Shown: positions 1 through 8,691 of the stretch, one piece after another
Layout of the letters: each line of letters starts with the position of its first letter
Position numbering within the stretch: the first letter of the stretch is position 1
From: Levilactobacillus yonginensis
GTDB taxonomy: Bacteria > Bacillota > Bacilli > Lactobacillales > Lactobacillaceae
Assembly: GCF_003946265.1 (NCBI RefSeq)
Contig: NZ_RHNO01000006.1
Location: forward strand, 1 to 64,000
Direction of reading: 5' to 3'
Length of the DNA stretch: 64,000 nt
Program-made: the position numbers and the translations under genes
The notes under the pieces: generated by a model
Told to the model about the DNA's origin: nothing
What the model saw: the letters and a program-made list of their open reading frames with translations, nothing else
Databases searched by the model: none

Positions 1-77
1 CGAACACGGAAGTTAAGCTTCAGCACGCTGATAGTAGTTGGGGGATCGCCCCCTGCGAGGATAGGACGTCGCTACGC
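1..77 (+). rRNA. rrf: 5S rRNA, 3' part (cut by window start)
   Basis: The first 77 bases match the 3' two thirds of a Firmicutes 5S rRNA, including the GAAGTTAAGCTTC and GGGGGATCGCCCCC stem regions and a GCTACGC end. The 5' part lies outside the window. An intrinsic terminator follows directly and no tRNA genes follow, so this is the end of an rRNA operon. Confidence 0.93.
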
Positions 78-84
78 AAACAGT

Positions 85-114
85 AAGGAATCCAGTGATG
101 GATTCCTTTTTTTA
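85..114 (+). terminator. rRNA operon terminator
   Basis: AAGGAATCC / GGATTCCTT hairpin with a short loop followed by a run of T residues, just after the 5S rRNA. Confidence 0.88.
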
Positions 115-300
115 TACCATAAAATATACAAAAATCGTAATAGCGTACATTAATATGTAAATATTAGAAGAATATACGGCTGAGGTGGTTTGCCAAACGG
201 AAAGCTTGTGCTATTATAGTTGTTATTACAAGATTTAGGGCAACTTGAGTTATTAGTCAACTCGTAAGAGCTTACATAAGAGAGAATAGGTGGAATGGGA

Positions 301-1590
301 ATGAAAAGATATCGACAGTATCGTCTTAGCCTAGGCTGGCAGATTTTAATTGGTTTGATTCTAGGGGTCATTCTTGGTGTGATTTTTTACCAAAACAAGA
401 TGGCTATCACCGCTATGCAAAATATTGGGAACATGTTCATTGGGTTGATTCAAATGATCGTTCTCCCCATCGTGGTGTCCTGTTTAACCGTCGGAATCGC
501 CAACATGGGTGATATTAAGCAGTTAGGTCGAATCGGCGGTAAAACGCTGATTTATTTCGAAGTAATGACCACCATTGCGATTGCTTTGGGGTTACTAGTT
601 GGGAATATCTTCCAACCTGGTTCATTCATTGATATTCACCAACTGCAAAGTACCGACATTAGTCAGTACGTTTCTTCTGCTAAATCAGCTAAGGATTCGG
701 GTATTTGGGCAACGTTGATGGGAATTATTCCAACCAACATTTTCAAGTCCCTGGCAGAGGGTGATATGATGCCTGTCATCTTCTTCTCCGTCTTCTTTGG
801 GTTAGGAACGGCAGCCATTGGTAAACAGGGGCAGGTCATCACACAAGCGTTAGACGCTGTCTCACAGGTGATGTTCCGGGTGACCAATTGGGTCATGCAT
901 ACCGCACCAATCGGTGTCTGTGCGTTGATTGGGGTTACTGTGGCGCAAATGGGACTATCTGCATTAGCACCATTAGGGTATTTCATCCTCTTGGCATACG
1001 CTACCATGGCGGTGTTTGTCTTGGTTGTCATGGGGATTGCTGCTAGAATCTTTAAGTTCAGCCTCAAGGACCTGTTATTTGTGATTAAGGACGAAGCGGT
1101 GTTGGCATTCTCAACTGCTAGTTCTGAAGCCACACTGCCACGGTTGATTGATAAAATGGACAAATTTGGGGTCAGCAAAGGAATTGTGTCCTTTGTTATT
1201 CCAACCGGCTATACCTTTAACTTGGATGGTTCGGCTATCTACCAATCTTTGGCAGCACTCTTCTTAGCACAGGCCTACCATATTCATCTGAGCCTGGGTC
1301 AACAGATCACCTTATTGGTGGTACTGATGATTACCAGTAAAGGGATGGCCGGTGTGCCTGGGGCCTCATTTGTGGTGTTACTAGCTACGATTTCAACGAT
1401 TGGCGTTCCAATGAGTGGCTTGACCTTTATTGCCGGGATTGACCGTCTCGTTGATATGGGCCGGACGGCTGTTAACGTTGTTGGGAATTCGCTGGCCACG
1501 GTAATTATTGCCAAGTCTGAACATGAATTTGATGAGGAAAAGAGTCAAAAGTTCTTAGAACATATGAAAAATCGCCGGGTTAAAGCCTAA
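301..1590 (+). CDS. gltP: Dicarboxylate/amino acid:cation symporter (GltP/GltT type)
   Basis: This is a membrane carrier of the DAACS family, which takes up glutamate/aspartate or C4-dicarboxylates with protons or sodium. The protein is 429 aa and strongly hydrophobic, with about eight membrane segments and two re-entrant hairpins. The family hallmarks are visible: the serine-rich ASSEATLPR hairpin near residue 275 and GYTFNLDGSA near residue 303. A start at 301 is preferred over the in-frame ATG at 295 because AGGTGG at 288-293 lies 7 bases upstream of 301 but touches 295. It is monocistronic, with its own terminator. Substrate choice between glutamate, aspartate and dicarboxylates is not decidable from sequence alone. 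Confidence 0.9.
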   Translation: MKRYRQYRLSLGWQILIGLILGVILGVIFYQNKMAITAMQNIGNMFIGLIQMIVLPIVVSCLTVGIANMGDIKQLGRIGGKTLIYFEVMTTIAIALGLLVGNIFQPGSFIDIHQLQSTDISQYVSSAKSAKDSGIWATLMGIIPTNIFKSLAEGDMMPVIFFSVFFGLGTAAIGKQGQVITQALDAVSQVMFRVTNWVMHTAPIGVCALIGVTVAQMGLSALAPLGYFILLAYATMAVFVLVVMGIAARIFKFSLKDLLFVIKDEAVLAFSTASSEATLPRLIDKMDKFGVSKGIVSFVIPTGYTFNLDGSAIYQSLAALFLAQAYHIHLSLGQQITLLVVLMITSKGMAGVPGASFVVLLATISTIGVPMSGLTFIAGIDRLVDMGRTAVNVVGNSLATVIIAKSEHEFDEEKSQKFLEHMKNRRVKA

Positions 1591-1599
1591 TAAATAAAA

Positions 1600-1639
1600 G
1601 AAGCCATTCAATTCATCAAGAATTGAATGGCTTCTTTTT
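1600..1639 (+). terminator. gltP terminator
   Basis: GAAGCCATTCAATT and AATTGAATGGCTTC form a 14-bp perfect stem followed by TTTTT. Confidence 0.9.
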
Positions 1640-2238
1640 GCGTATTGGAACGCTTTGGAATACCAGCTCATCAATAGTGTGGGACAACGCGTGCGGGGTG
1701 ATTCCCATCAGCCCATGGGCAATTGCCAGTTGCTAGTGATAACCAGTGATTGGTTTGGTATTGGGTTATTCGTATCGACCATTAGAAGTTAAAAACCAAC
1801 TTATTTGAAACGGCGTCAGTTACTAGTTATTTTCCTCCCCACAGGGTTCCCCCAGCGGTGAAGCGTCGTCACGAGTGGTAACGCTATTCGGACTAGCACG
1901 TCAATGCATTGTAGTTGAATAGTGCCGAGAAAAAGACGTAACTCAAGCTTGTGTTTTCCAGGTAAGAGGCTTGAATCCGACTAGCTCACGAACGAGTTCA
2001 GAGAAGGCCAAACGAGTTACGGTCGGTTGCAACGCCGACAGCGTTTGGGATAAAGTGGCGAGTCGATTCTGTTTAAAGTCTATTAGTCGAACCTCCGCAT
2101 CAAGCTACGGGGTCCGGGAAAGGGAAAGCTAGAGTGTCGTCCTCCTCAAAGCGTCAACCAAGAGGTGTGAACAGACTGTAACTTTCCCACCGGCGAGTAA
2201 TAACACGCTCCGGGATCATCTAAAAGTTGCGTTGTCAT
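1612..2238 (-). pseudogene. Disrupted reading frame downstream of the M-box
   Basis: No intact gene spans this stretch, although it sits where the M-box target should be. On the minus strand a very strong AGGAGGTG (2246-2253) precedes an ATG at 2238, but that frame stops after 30 codons at 2146. Coding-like segments then continue in other frames: about 47 codons ending in PLTWKTQA near 1945, about 40 codons ending in GRKITSN near 1817, and a last piece ending in IRKKKPFNS inside the gltP terminator. I could not assign a family to any piece. It may be a decayed Mg2+-related gene, or the 30-codon ORF may be a leader peptide within a long non-coding leader. Confidence 0.4.
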
Positions 2239-2291
2239 GTTCAATCACCTCCTTAATATATTGACGACAGTGACAACTGACGATAAATTAA

Positions 2292-2321
2292 AAGCGCTTA
2301 GCCATAACTAGCTAAGCGCAC
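2292..2321 (-). terminator. M-box expression-platform terminator
   Basis: Read on the minus strand, GCGCTTAGC and GCTAAGCGC form a 9-bp perfect stem followed by TTTTAATTT. It lies about 30 bases after the M-box aptamer, which is the usual position of the Mg2+-dependent terminator in this riboswitch class. Confidence 0.75.
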
Positions 2322-2346
2322 ACTGAAAGACATTTTGTGAACGAAT

Positions 2347-2508
2347 TTAGCTAGTCGTTGAGTTTTAGCACTATACGGCGTAGTTAGTTGTTCATAACAG
2401 CTACATTAGAGCAGGCCTTAATTTGACCTGACCAGCTGACTCATTGGCGTTTCTCGACGTTTCTGAGCAGTAGCGTTTTCCGTATAGGAGCCTCACCTAA
2501 CAGCTTCT
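2347..2508 (-). promoter_or_regulatory. M-box (ykoK leader) magnesium riboswitch
   Basis: The minus strand carries the conserved M-box segments in order: GTTAGGTGAGGCTCCTATA, then AACGCTACTGCTCAGAAA, then GTCGAGAAACGCCAATGAGT, and at the 3' side GCCGTATAGTGCTAAAACTC followed by AACGAC. These correspond to the known ykoK/mgtE leader aptamer (Rfam family ykoK). AGCT pairs at both ends to close P1. A plausible promoter (TTGCGT, 17-bp spacer, TAGACT) lies at 2526-2554. In this class, high Mg2+ favours the terminator and shuts off a Mg2+ transporter gene. Here the downstream gene is broken. Confidence 0.92.
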
Positions 2509-2654
2509 AATTTATCTATGAATCTAGTCTAACGTATTTTTTCACCAGACGCAAGCAAAACCATTCATACCCGTTAAATAATAATTATTATAACTAACTA
2601 ATCGGCTAATCCATCGAGATATTGGGATTTTTAATATCTAGTTTAGAATGATTA

Positions 2655-2683
2655 TTGATAAAGGACGTCAAAACGGTTATGCT
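2655..2683 (+). promoter_or_regulatory. ahpC promoter
   Basis: TTGATA (2655-2660) and TATGCT (2678-2683) are separated by exactly 17 bp, about 40 bases upstream of the ahpC start codon. Confidence 0.65.
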
Positions 2684-2724
2684 ATGAGTGTACCGTAACG
2701 ACATAACTGAAGGGAGTCGTTCAT

Positions 2725-3288
2725 ATGAATTTTATTGGTTCAGCTTTACCAGATTTTTCGGTTCAAGCGTTTCAAAATGGGGAGGTTACGACCCTGACCC
2801 CAGTCGATTTAAAAGGCCACTGGTCAGTTTTGTTCTTCTATCCCGCTGATTTTTCATTTGTATGCCCAACGGAGCTGGGGGACTTAGCCGAACACTATGC
2901 CGCCTTTCAAGCGCAGAATGCGGAAATCTATAGTATTTCAGAGGACACAGAATTTGTTCATCAAGCCTGGCATGAACGGAGTCCAGAGGTGGGACAGGTA
3001 GCCTACCCTATGATTGCGGATCCAGCCGGTCAATTAGCGCGGCACTACGAAGTCTTAGATGAGTCTGCCGGTCAGGCTTACCGCGGAGTCTTTATTTTGG
3101 ATCCACAGGGAGAGGTCCGGTCATACACCATCAATGACATGGGAATCGGTCGCAATGCTGGTGAAATTCTACGGACGTTAACGGCAGCGCAATTTGTTGC
3201 TGAACACGGTGACCGGGTTTGTCCAGCTAACTGGCATCCTGGCGAAGAAACTTTAAAGCCAGGAACGAACCTGGTAGGTAAACTTTAA
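2725..3288 (+). CDS. ahpC: Peroxiredoxin, AhpC type
   Basis: This is a typical 2-Cys peroxiredoxin that reduces H2O2 and organic hydroperoxides in the cytosol. The 187-aa length is normal for AhpC. The peroxidatic cysteine is C47 in FSFVCPTE, and the resolving cysteine is C166 in DRVCPANW near the C-terminus. The ATG at 2725 follows GAAGGGAG at good spacing. The usual partner AhpF is not adjacent, so the reductant (thioredoxin or an AhpF elsewhere) cannot be told from here. The gene is monocistronic with its own promoter and a shared convergent terminator. Confidence 0.93.
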   Translation: MNFIGSALPDFSVQAFQNGEVTTLTPVDLKGHWSVLFFYPADFSFVCPTELGDLAEHYAAFQAQNAEIYSISEDTEFVHQAWHERSPEVGQVAYPMIADPAGQLARHYEVLDESAGQAYRGVFILDPQGEVRSYTINDMGIGRNAGEILRTLTAAQFVAEHGDRVCPANWHPGEETLKPGTNLVGKL

Positions 3289-3297
3289 CGGCCAATA

Positions 3298-3332
3298 AAA
3301 AAAGGACTGTCCATTGAGGGCAATCCTTTTCA
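3298..3332. terminator. Bidirectional terminator between ahpC and the 3344-3691 gene
   Basis: AAAGGACTG...CAATCCTTT hairpin. The run of T residues is long on the minus strand and shorter on the plus strand. Confidence 0.7.
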
Positions 3333-3343
3333 CGTCTATAGTG

Positions 3344-3691
3344 TTATTTTCCTTCTGGAATCCCAACGTATTGTTGCTTGTACCAACCGTCCCAAGTGAG
3401 GTCCTTGAGGGCACCACTGGCGCTGTACGGCAAGTTAACGGTCTTAAGAATTGTGAGAAATAAATCTGACTTATTCGCCAGTACACCAGCAACTAACTCA
3501 TCGGGTGAAAAATATTTATTAGCATAAAGATACATATTAATGTCGTTCATGGCATAGTCAACCTTGAACTGAGATAAGATTTCCAAATCATTGGTCCGGT
3601 AATGCCGAATGTAAAAGTGAGCAAAGTCACTCAGTGCTGTCTGCCGGGCGTTCTCATCTAGGTCGGTAATCGTTAAATCTTCGTTTTGCAA
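3344..3691 (-). CDS. Hypothetical protein, 115 aa
   Basis: This is a small soluble protein of unknown function. I chose a TTG start at 3691 because GAGGAGG (complement at 3701-3706) lies about 9 bases upstream; the longer ATG frame starting at 3739 would put that ribosome binding site inside the gene. The protein is mixed alpha/beta in character, with aromatic-rich segments (HFYIRHYRT, NMYLYANKYF) and no signal peptide or membrane segment. I do not recognise a family. It converges on ahpC with a shared terminator. Confidence 0.6.
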   Translation of the reverse strand: MQNEDLTITDLDENARQTALSDFAHFYIRHYRTNDLEILSQFKVDYAMNDINMYLYANKYFSPDELVAGVLANKSDLFLTILKTVNLPYSASGALKDLTWDGWYKQQYVGIPEGK

Positions 3692-3889
3692 AATTGGAGA
3701 CCTCCTCAAAAATTCTAAACTGCGTCGAGTATCGGTCAAAGTCGGTCGGTGCCCTCAACTCCATTATGGCACATTTTTCTGATTCGTGATGAGTTGCAGT
3801 GTAAATTTTTTGGCGTTTAACGACTAAGCTAGACAAATTACCTAGTGTATAATGTTTAAGTGATGATTGAGAAGGGAGTTATTAGACAA

Positions 3890-4531
3890 ATGCGGGTATT
3901 GATTGTTGGTGCCAACGGCCAAGTTGGACGCTTGCTGGTCACCCAGCTTTTGGCAAAGGGGGATGAACCCATTGCCGGGCTACGGCCTGATGAGGATGGC
4001 GAAGACTGGGAGGATTTAGGTGTTGCAGTGCGCCGCTTAGACTTGCTAACGAAGCCGGAACATATTGCGAGTGCTTTAATGGGCGTCGATGCCGTGGTAT
4101 TTGCTGCGGGGTCCGGCGGTCGAACAAAGGATGACATGACGTTACTGATCGATTTGGATGGCGCAGTCAAGACGATGCAGGCTGCTGAGATTGCTGGTGT
4201 TCACCGATTTGTCATGATCAGCATGCTATTTGCTGAGGATCGTAACCGGTGGGCTGATCCACTGAAGTCACTCTACGTTGCGAAATTCTATGCTGATAAC
4301 TGGCTGGTTCATCAAACTAATTTGGCGTACACCATTGTGCAACCCGGGGCGCTATCCTTCCACCCGGCAACTGGCAAGATTAAGAGTGATCCACTAGCGG
4401 TTGGGAGTATTCCCCGTGCGGACTTGGCGGCCTTCATGGTGGCCGCTCTCCACGCCCCCCAAACCATTGGCAAGACGATTCCACTGCTGAGTGGCACACA
4501 GTCAATCGACCAGGTTATTAATCAGCTGTAA
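3890..4531 (+). CDS. NAD(P)-binding atypical SDR / NmrA-like protein
   Basis: This is a Rossmann-fold protein of the atypical short-chain dehydrogenase (SDR_a5, YwnB/YhfK-like) group. The dinucleotide-binding motif GANGQVGR is at residues 7-14, followed by a VDAVVFAAGSGG strand and a YVAKFYAD helix carrying the Tyr-x-x-x-Lys pair. Length is 213 aa, usual for the group. Translation probably begins at the ATG at 3890, after GAAGGGAG at 3871-3878; the upstream in-frame GTG and ATG precede that site. A -10 hexamer TATAAT lies at 3848-3853. The substrate is unknown, and many relatives are redox sensors or epimerase-like proteins. Confidence 0.8.
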   Translation: MRVLIVGANGQVGRLLVTQLLAKGDEPIAGLRPDEDGEDWEDLGVAVRRLDLLTKPEHIASALMGVDAVVFAAGSGGRTKDDMTLLIDLDGAVKTMQAAEIAGVHRFVMISMLFAEDRNRWADPLKSLYVAKFYADNWLVHQTNLAYTIVQPGALSFHPATGKIKSDPLAVGSIPRADLAAFMVAALHAPQTIGKTIPLLSGTQSIDQVINQL

Positions 4532-4618
4532 GCATAATTATTGTATACTATGGACGATTTTGCTAAACTATAAATAGTTAGAAATGCCCCTCAGATTTTT
4601 GCTAAGGAGGTTACGGTT

Positions 4619-4882
4619 ATGACTGAGAACATGGTATTGGCCCCGCCGGAAGCCCTGGAACTAGCGAAACACCTTGATGAATGGGCGAAATGGCGGCAGA
4701 CGGTTGACCGGACGACGGCAGACCTAGATTGGAACCAATTTATTGAAAAAAGTCGGGAGAAGGCGGAGTGGGAAGCAGGGTTAGCAGCCGAAATTGCCCA
4801 CTGGGAGAGCCTACACGCGATTCAAATGGCATTGACGGATAACTTAGCAGGTGTGACCCACGGCGGCCATACGCGGCAATAA
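4619..4882 (+). CDS. Hypothetical protein, 87 aa
   Basis: This is a small, charged, Trp-rich, mostly helical soluble protein with no signal peptide. AAGGAGG at good spacing precedes the ATG, and a clean terminator follows, so it is very probably a real gene. I do not recognise a family. It lies 87 bases after the SDR gene and may be co-transcribed with it, since no terminator separates them. Confidence 0.6.
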   Translation: MTENMVLAPPEALELAKHLDEWAKWRQTVDRTTADLDWNQFIEKSREKAEWEAGLAAEIAHWESLHAIQMALTDNLAGVTHGGHTRQ

Positions 4883-4907
4883 TTATCCAATAAACAGTAA
4901 GCAACAT

Positions 4908-4937
4908 AAAAAAGCTAACCAATCGGTTAGCTTTTTT
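4908..4937 (+). terminator. Terminator after the 87-aa gene
   Basis: AAAGCTAACC / GGTTAGCTTT stem followed by T residues. Confidence 0.88.
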
Positions 4938-4982
4938 GGTGGGTAATTGACATTGCCACTGACTTTTAGGGATGCGCAGGGC

Positions 4983-5618
4983 CTACTTTCGTTTGGTAAC
5001 CTGTTTTTCTAGTTCTTTGAGATGACTGATTTTGTTCATTACCCAAAGGAAGGCGAGACAGGCCCAACCAACGATTGCGGTAGAGAATAAGTTATAGGAA
5101 GCGGTCGATGAACTGGCCCACCAGGGACTGGCAATCATGGCACCAGTGGTAATCACATTGCATAGTAGAGTTGGCAACCAGCCAGATTGCCATCGCTGAA
5201 CAGCAATTGGTAATGGACTGAGCCGCTCTTCGAATTTTTGCAGGTAGAGAAATGCTAGCGTGTTCGTAATAAAGACGGCTAGCAGGGCCCAAAGACTGTA
5301 ACGGCTGGATAAGAAAAACGTGAAAATAATCAAAAATAAGTAGTTGGATGTCAATAATATCAGGTGAATCGGCCGCAGCCGTTTAAGAATTTCCGGCTTG
5401 CGTAAATAGTTCATGATACCGGTATCTCCCTTGATCAGGATATCTAGTGATAGTCCGTATAGATCGCTAAGGATGATCAAGCTGTCGATATCCGGATAAC
5501 TTTTACCGGTTTCCCAACTTGAAATTGTTTGTCGCGACACGTGAACGTGTTCCGCCACGGCCTGTTGGGTGAATTGCTGCGTGGTGCGTGCTTGTTTCAA
5601 TTTTTCTCCGAGTGTCAT
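4983..5618 (-). CDS. Membrane-anchored XRE-family regulator
   Basis: The N-terminal 60 residues form a Cro/C1-type helix-turn-helix (GEKLKQARTT, then VSRQTISSWETGKSYPDIDSL), very similar to many Gram-positive XRE regulators. From about residue 80 the protein has four hydrophobic segments, so the DNA-binding domain is tethered to the membrane. This layout suggests a sensor-regulator responding to membrane or cell-wall state, but the signal is unknown. It stands alone: gnd lies upstream in the same direction but has its own terminator. The ATG at 5618 follows GGGGAGG. Confidence 0.83.
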   Translation of the reverse strand: MTLGEKLKQARTTQQFTQQAVAEHVHVSRQTISSWETGKSYPDIDSLIILSDLYGLSLDILIKGDTGIMNYLRKPEILKRLRPIHLILLTSNYLFLIIFTFFLSSRYSLWALLAVFITNTLAFLYLQKFEERLSPLPIAVQRWQSGWLPTLLCNVITTGAMIASPWWASSSTASYNLFSTAIVGWACLAFLWVMNKISHLKELEKQVTKRK

Positions 5619-5738
5619 GGAAATCCTCCCCTGAATCTGACCTTAATCATAGCAAATATACCCGCAACTGTCGTGCTGAGTTTGCTTGCGGGACTGATAG
5701 ATCGGCGTTTTAGATTTTCGAATTAGGGATACAACCAC

Positions 5739-5777
5739 AAAAAAGCTCACGACCGTAGTGGCCGTGAGCTTTTCAAT
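5739..5777. terminator. gnd terminator
   Basis: GAAAAGCTCACGGCC / GGTCGTGAGCTTTTT on the minus strand, with a T run. The stem is symmetrical enough to work in both directions. Confidence 0.85.
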
Positions 5778-5796
5778 ATTACGGTTTAAATTGATT

Positions 5797-7239
5797 CTAT
5801 TGTTCTTCGTACCAGCTGTAATGGAAGTTCCCATCGCGGTCGTTACGTTCGTAGGTGTGGGCACCAAAGTAGTCCCGTTGTGCTTGTAACAAGTTAGCAG
5901 GTAAGACTTCAGCACGGAAGCTATCGTAGTAAGTGATAGCAGCTGACAGACTAGGAACGGGGATGCCGGCTTGAACAGCCATAGCAACCACGTCACGAAT
6001 GGATTGTTGGTACTTAGTCGCAATGTCCTTGAAGTAGCTGTCAAACAATAAGTTGGTCAGCTTAGGATCCTTGTCAAAGGCATCGGTGATGTTTTGAAGG
6101 AATTGGGCACGGATAATGCAACCGCCACGCCAGATTTGTGCTAATTCACCGAACTTCAAGTCCCAATCGTTAGCTTCAGAAGCGAACCGAAGTTGTTCGA
6201 ATCCTTGGGCATAACTCATCAACTTACCAAAGAAGAGGGCTTGACGAACTTCTTCAACAAACTTGTCCTTGTCGCCAACGTCAACGTTGCTTTGCTTTTC
6301 AGCAGCTGGCAAGTACTTAGAAGCCTTGACACGTTCGTCCTTTAACATAGAGATGTAACGGGCGTAAACGGCTTCGGTGATAACTGATTGTGGAACCTGA
6401 ACGTCTAAGGCGTCTTCGGAACTCCACTTACCAGTCCCTTTGTTGTTCCCACGGTCCTTGATAGCGTCGACAATTGGTAAGTTCTTGTCGTCGCCCAAGT
6501 CATCTTTACGGGAAAGGATGTCGGCAGTGATTTCAACTAAGTAGCTGTCCAATTCACCCTTGTTCCATTCCTTAAAGATGTCGGCCATGTCATCAACGGA
6601 GATACCGGCAACGTTACGCATGATGTTGTAGCTTTCATCGATCAGCTCTTCATCACCGTATTCGATACCGTTGTGGACCATCTTAACGTAGTGACCAGCA
6701 CCGTTAGGGCCGATGTAAGTAACACATGATTTGCCATCTTGAGGGGCCTTGGCTGCAATCTTAGTTAAGATAGGTTCAACTAAGTCGTAAGCTTCTTTTT
6801 GGCCACCGGGCATCAGTGAAGGACCTTGTAAGGCACCTAATTCACCACCGGAAACCCCCATACCAATGAAGTTGATCCCGGATTTGTCGAGTTCTGCGTT
6901 CCGCGCCATCGTGTCGTGGAAGTTGGTGTTCCCACCATCGATCAGGACGTCACCTTTGTCTAACAGTGGAAGTAATTCATGAATAACGGCGTCGGTTGGC
7001 TTACCAGCCTTAACCATCAAGAGAATCCGCCGTGGCGTTTCCAGTGATTTGACGAAGTCCTCAACTGTGTAGCTAGGAACTAACTTCTTTTCGCTGTGGT
7101 CTGCCATAACTTTTTCCGTCTTGTTAGATGAACGGTTGTAAATACCAACGGTGTAACCGCGGCTTTCAATGTTCAGGGCTAAGTTCTTGCCCATAACCGC
7201 CATACCAACAACACCAATATTTGCTTTTTGATCTGCCAT
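5797..7239 (-). CDS. gnd: 6-phosphogluconate dehydrogenase (decarboxylating)
   Basis: The enzyme oxidises 6-phosphogluconate to ribulose 5-phosphate and CO2. In heterofermenters this step feeds phosphoketolase. The 480-aa protein has the N-terminal dinucleotide fold [15 protein letters not shown] (residues 9-23) with YNRSSNK after strand 2, the family pattern for NADP+ binding. The catalytic helix contains [10 protein letters not shown], and the C-terminal region contains [19 protein letters not shown] precedes the ATG. zwf, the preceding enzyme, lies 8 kb away on the same strand, so the two are not one operon here. Confidence 0.97.
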   Translation of the reverse strand: MADQKANIGVVGMAVMGKNLALNIESRGYTVGIYNRSSNKTEKVMADHSEKKLVPSYTVEDFVKSLETPRRILLMVKAGKPTDAVIHELLPLLDKGDVLIDGGNTNFHDTMARNAELDKSGINFIGMGVSGGELGALQGPSLMPGGQKEAYDLVEPILTKIAAKAPQDGKSCVTYIGPNGAGHYVKMVHNGIEYGDEELIDESYNIMRNVAGISVDDMADIFKEWNKGELDSYLVEITADILSRKDDLGDDKNLPIVDAIKDRGNNKGTGKWSSEDALDVQVPQSVITEAVYARYISMLKDERVKASKYLPAAEKQSNVDVGDKDKFVEEVRQALFFGKLMSYAQGFEQLRFASEANDWDLKFGELAQIWRGGCIIRAQFLQNITDAFDKDPKLTNLLFDSYFKDIATKYQQSIRDVVAMAVQAGIPVPSLSAAITYYDSFRAEVLPANLLQAQRDYFGAHTYERNDRDGNFHYSWYEEQ

Positions 7240-7438
7240 TAGTAACCTTCCTTTGTGTTTAAAATTAGGAACGACTTTCCATCCATTAGTGTAGCATTGA
7301 ACAATATAAAAGGAAAATCATTTGACCCCATTCTTGAAAGAATTTTTGCATTTTCAAAAGTCAATTTACAAATGATAGCGGTTACTTGACGATGGCTCTA
7401 GCGGTGGGCTTAATCAGTAAATTTATGGTAGCGTGGTG

Positions 7439-7870
7439 TTACTTTTGTTCATGCTGGAAGTCACGAATGTTTGCGGCGACTTTACCTAATAATTCTTCGA
7501 GGAGGGCTTTTTCGCCAGTGGATAAGCCGGCGGTCCCGGCGGTGAGGATAGATTGTTCGTATTTTCTGAGGGCGGGGTACATGGCCTGACCCTTAGCGGT
7601 GGCCTTGAGTAAGCGTAACTTCTTATTGTGGCTGTCGAGTTGGCGTTCAACAAAGTCATTGTCGGTCAACTTACGAACGGTTCTCAGGCAGGTGGAAGGA
7701 TCAACGTGTAACTGATCGGCTAACTCAGTTTGGGTGATGCCGGGGTTCTCAACGATTCGCATTAAATAGATAAATTGATTGCTCTGCAAGTCATCGGGTT
7801 TAAATACCCGATTCCCGATAACGGCGTTGGCTCGGGCAATTAACCCAATACTTCTAAAATAATTCTGCAT
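7439..7870 (-). CDS. MarR-family transcriptional regulator
   Basis: This 143-aa protein is a winged-helix regulator. The recognition region reads TQTELADQLHVDPSTCLRTV, followed by a wing containing RQLDSHNKKLRLL, and long N- and C-terminal helices for dimerisation. GGAGG precedes the ATG. It is divergent from a GNAT acetyltransferase gene, and a palindrome (TTGCA-TT-TGCAA) sits in the 80-bp gap, which fits autoregulation plus control of the neighbour. The ligand is unknown. Confidence 0.87.
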   Translation of the reverse strand: MQNYFRSIGLIARANAVIGNRVFKPDDLQSNQFIYLMRIVENPGITQTELADQLHVDPSTCLRTVRKLTDNDFVERQLDSHNKKLRLLKATAKGQAMYPALRKYEQSILTAGTAGLSTGEKALLEELLGKVAANIRDFQHEQK

Positions 7871-7887
7871 AAGTTTTCCTCCGGTAG

Positions 7888-7899
7888 TTGCATTTGCAA
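7888..7899. promoter_or_regulatory. Candidate MarR operator
   Basis: Perfect palindrome TTGCA-TT-TGCAA in the short gap between the divergent MarR gene and the GNAT gene. Assignment to MarR is inferred from position and symmetry. Confidence 0.45.
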
Positions 7900-7950
7900 T
7901 TAAAGCGTGTCATAATATAGCTACATTATAACACAAAGGGGTCTTACATT

Positions 7951-8394
7951 ATGATTAAATGGTTGTCTTACGGGTTGGAAGATATGTCTGCGATGGATTT
8001 ATATAAAGTTGCATATGAACGTATTGAAACTTTTGTAGTCGCGCAAAAACGTATGTATCAAGAAATCGATGACATTGATCCCGTTGCTCGGCATATTCTG
8101 GGTTATCAAGATGGTGAACTGGTGGCTTACGCCCGGGTCTTCATGGATGGGGATCATGTTACCTTTGGGCGGGTTCTGACTGCACCAGAACACCGTGGCG
8201 AAGGGTTAGGTCGTCAGTTGATGGCGCAGATTGAGGCCGAAATCAAGCGGAGTTTCCCTGGTGAACCAATCAGCATTGAAGCCCAGGTCGACAAGCAACA
8301 TTTTTATGAAAAGTTTGGCTATAAAGTTGAAGGGGACATGTTCCTGTTCAATAGCACGCCGCATTTGCAAATGGTTAAGGCGGCCTTGGTTTAA
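7951..8394 (+). CDS. GNAT acetyltransferase, ElaA-like
   Basis: This 147-aa protein has the single-domain Gcn5-related acetyltransferase fold. The acetyl-CoA loop is visible as APEHRGEGLGRQLM (Q/RxxGxG/A type), preceded by the GRVLT strand and followed by HFYEKFGYKVEGD near the C-terminus. The YQEID and ILGY segments near the N-terminus match the ElaA subgroup. The acceptor substrate is unknown. The ATG follows AAAGGGG. It is divergent from the MarR gene and probably controlled by it. Confidence 0.82.
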   Translation: MIKWLSYGLEDMSAMDLYKVAYERIETFVVAQKRMYQEIDDIDPVARHILGYQDGELVAYARVFMDGDHVTFGRVLTAPEHRGEGLGRQLMAQIEAEIKRSFPGEPISIEAQVDKQHFYEKFGYKVEGDMFLFNSTPHLQMVKAALV

Positions 8395-8490
8395 AGTGAT
8401 AGTCGCCCATCGCTGCCTAGAGTTCTGGCCGGGATTGTACCCAGAGCAATGACGGCCGGAATTGTGGGCAGCGGATAAGTAGATTTATTG

Positions 8491-8520
8491 AGGTGTTGGC
8501 TACTGGCTGACGCCTTTTTT
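8491..8520 (+). terminator. GNAT gene terminator
   Basis: AGGTGTTGGC / GCTGACGCCT stem, complete with G-U pairs, followed by six T residues. Confidence 0.65.
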
Positions 8521-8691
8521 GCGTAAAAATTATTGCAAAATTAGATTGTAAGCAATTAAATTTCACGTAATGTAGGATTCGGTTTATTTTGTGAGAAAAC
8601 GGCCACTCTCTCGGTAGTATCAGGTACAATGCGGGGGTCAGTGGGGGACTGAATGGCGTTTCCCACACTAAGGTTTTAGGGGGAGGATACT

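Noticed and set aside
3344-3739. Longer 131-aa start for the minus-strand hypothetical gene
   Set aside because: The only good ribosome binding site lies inside that extension and serves the TTG at 3691.
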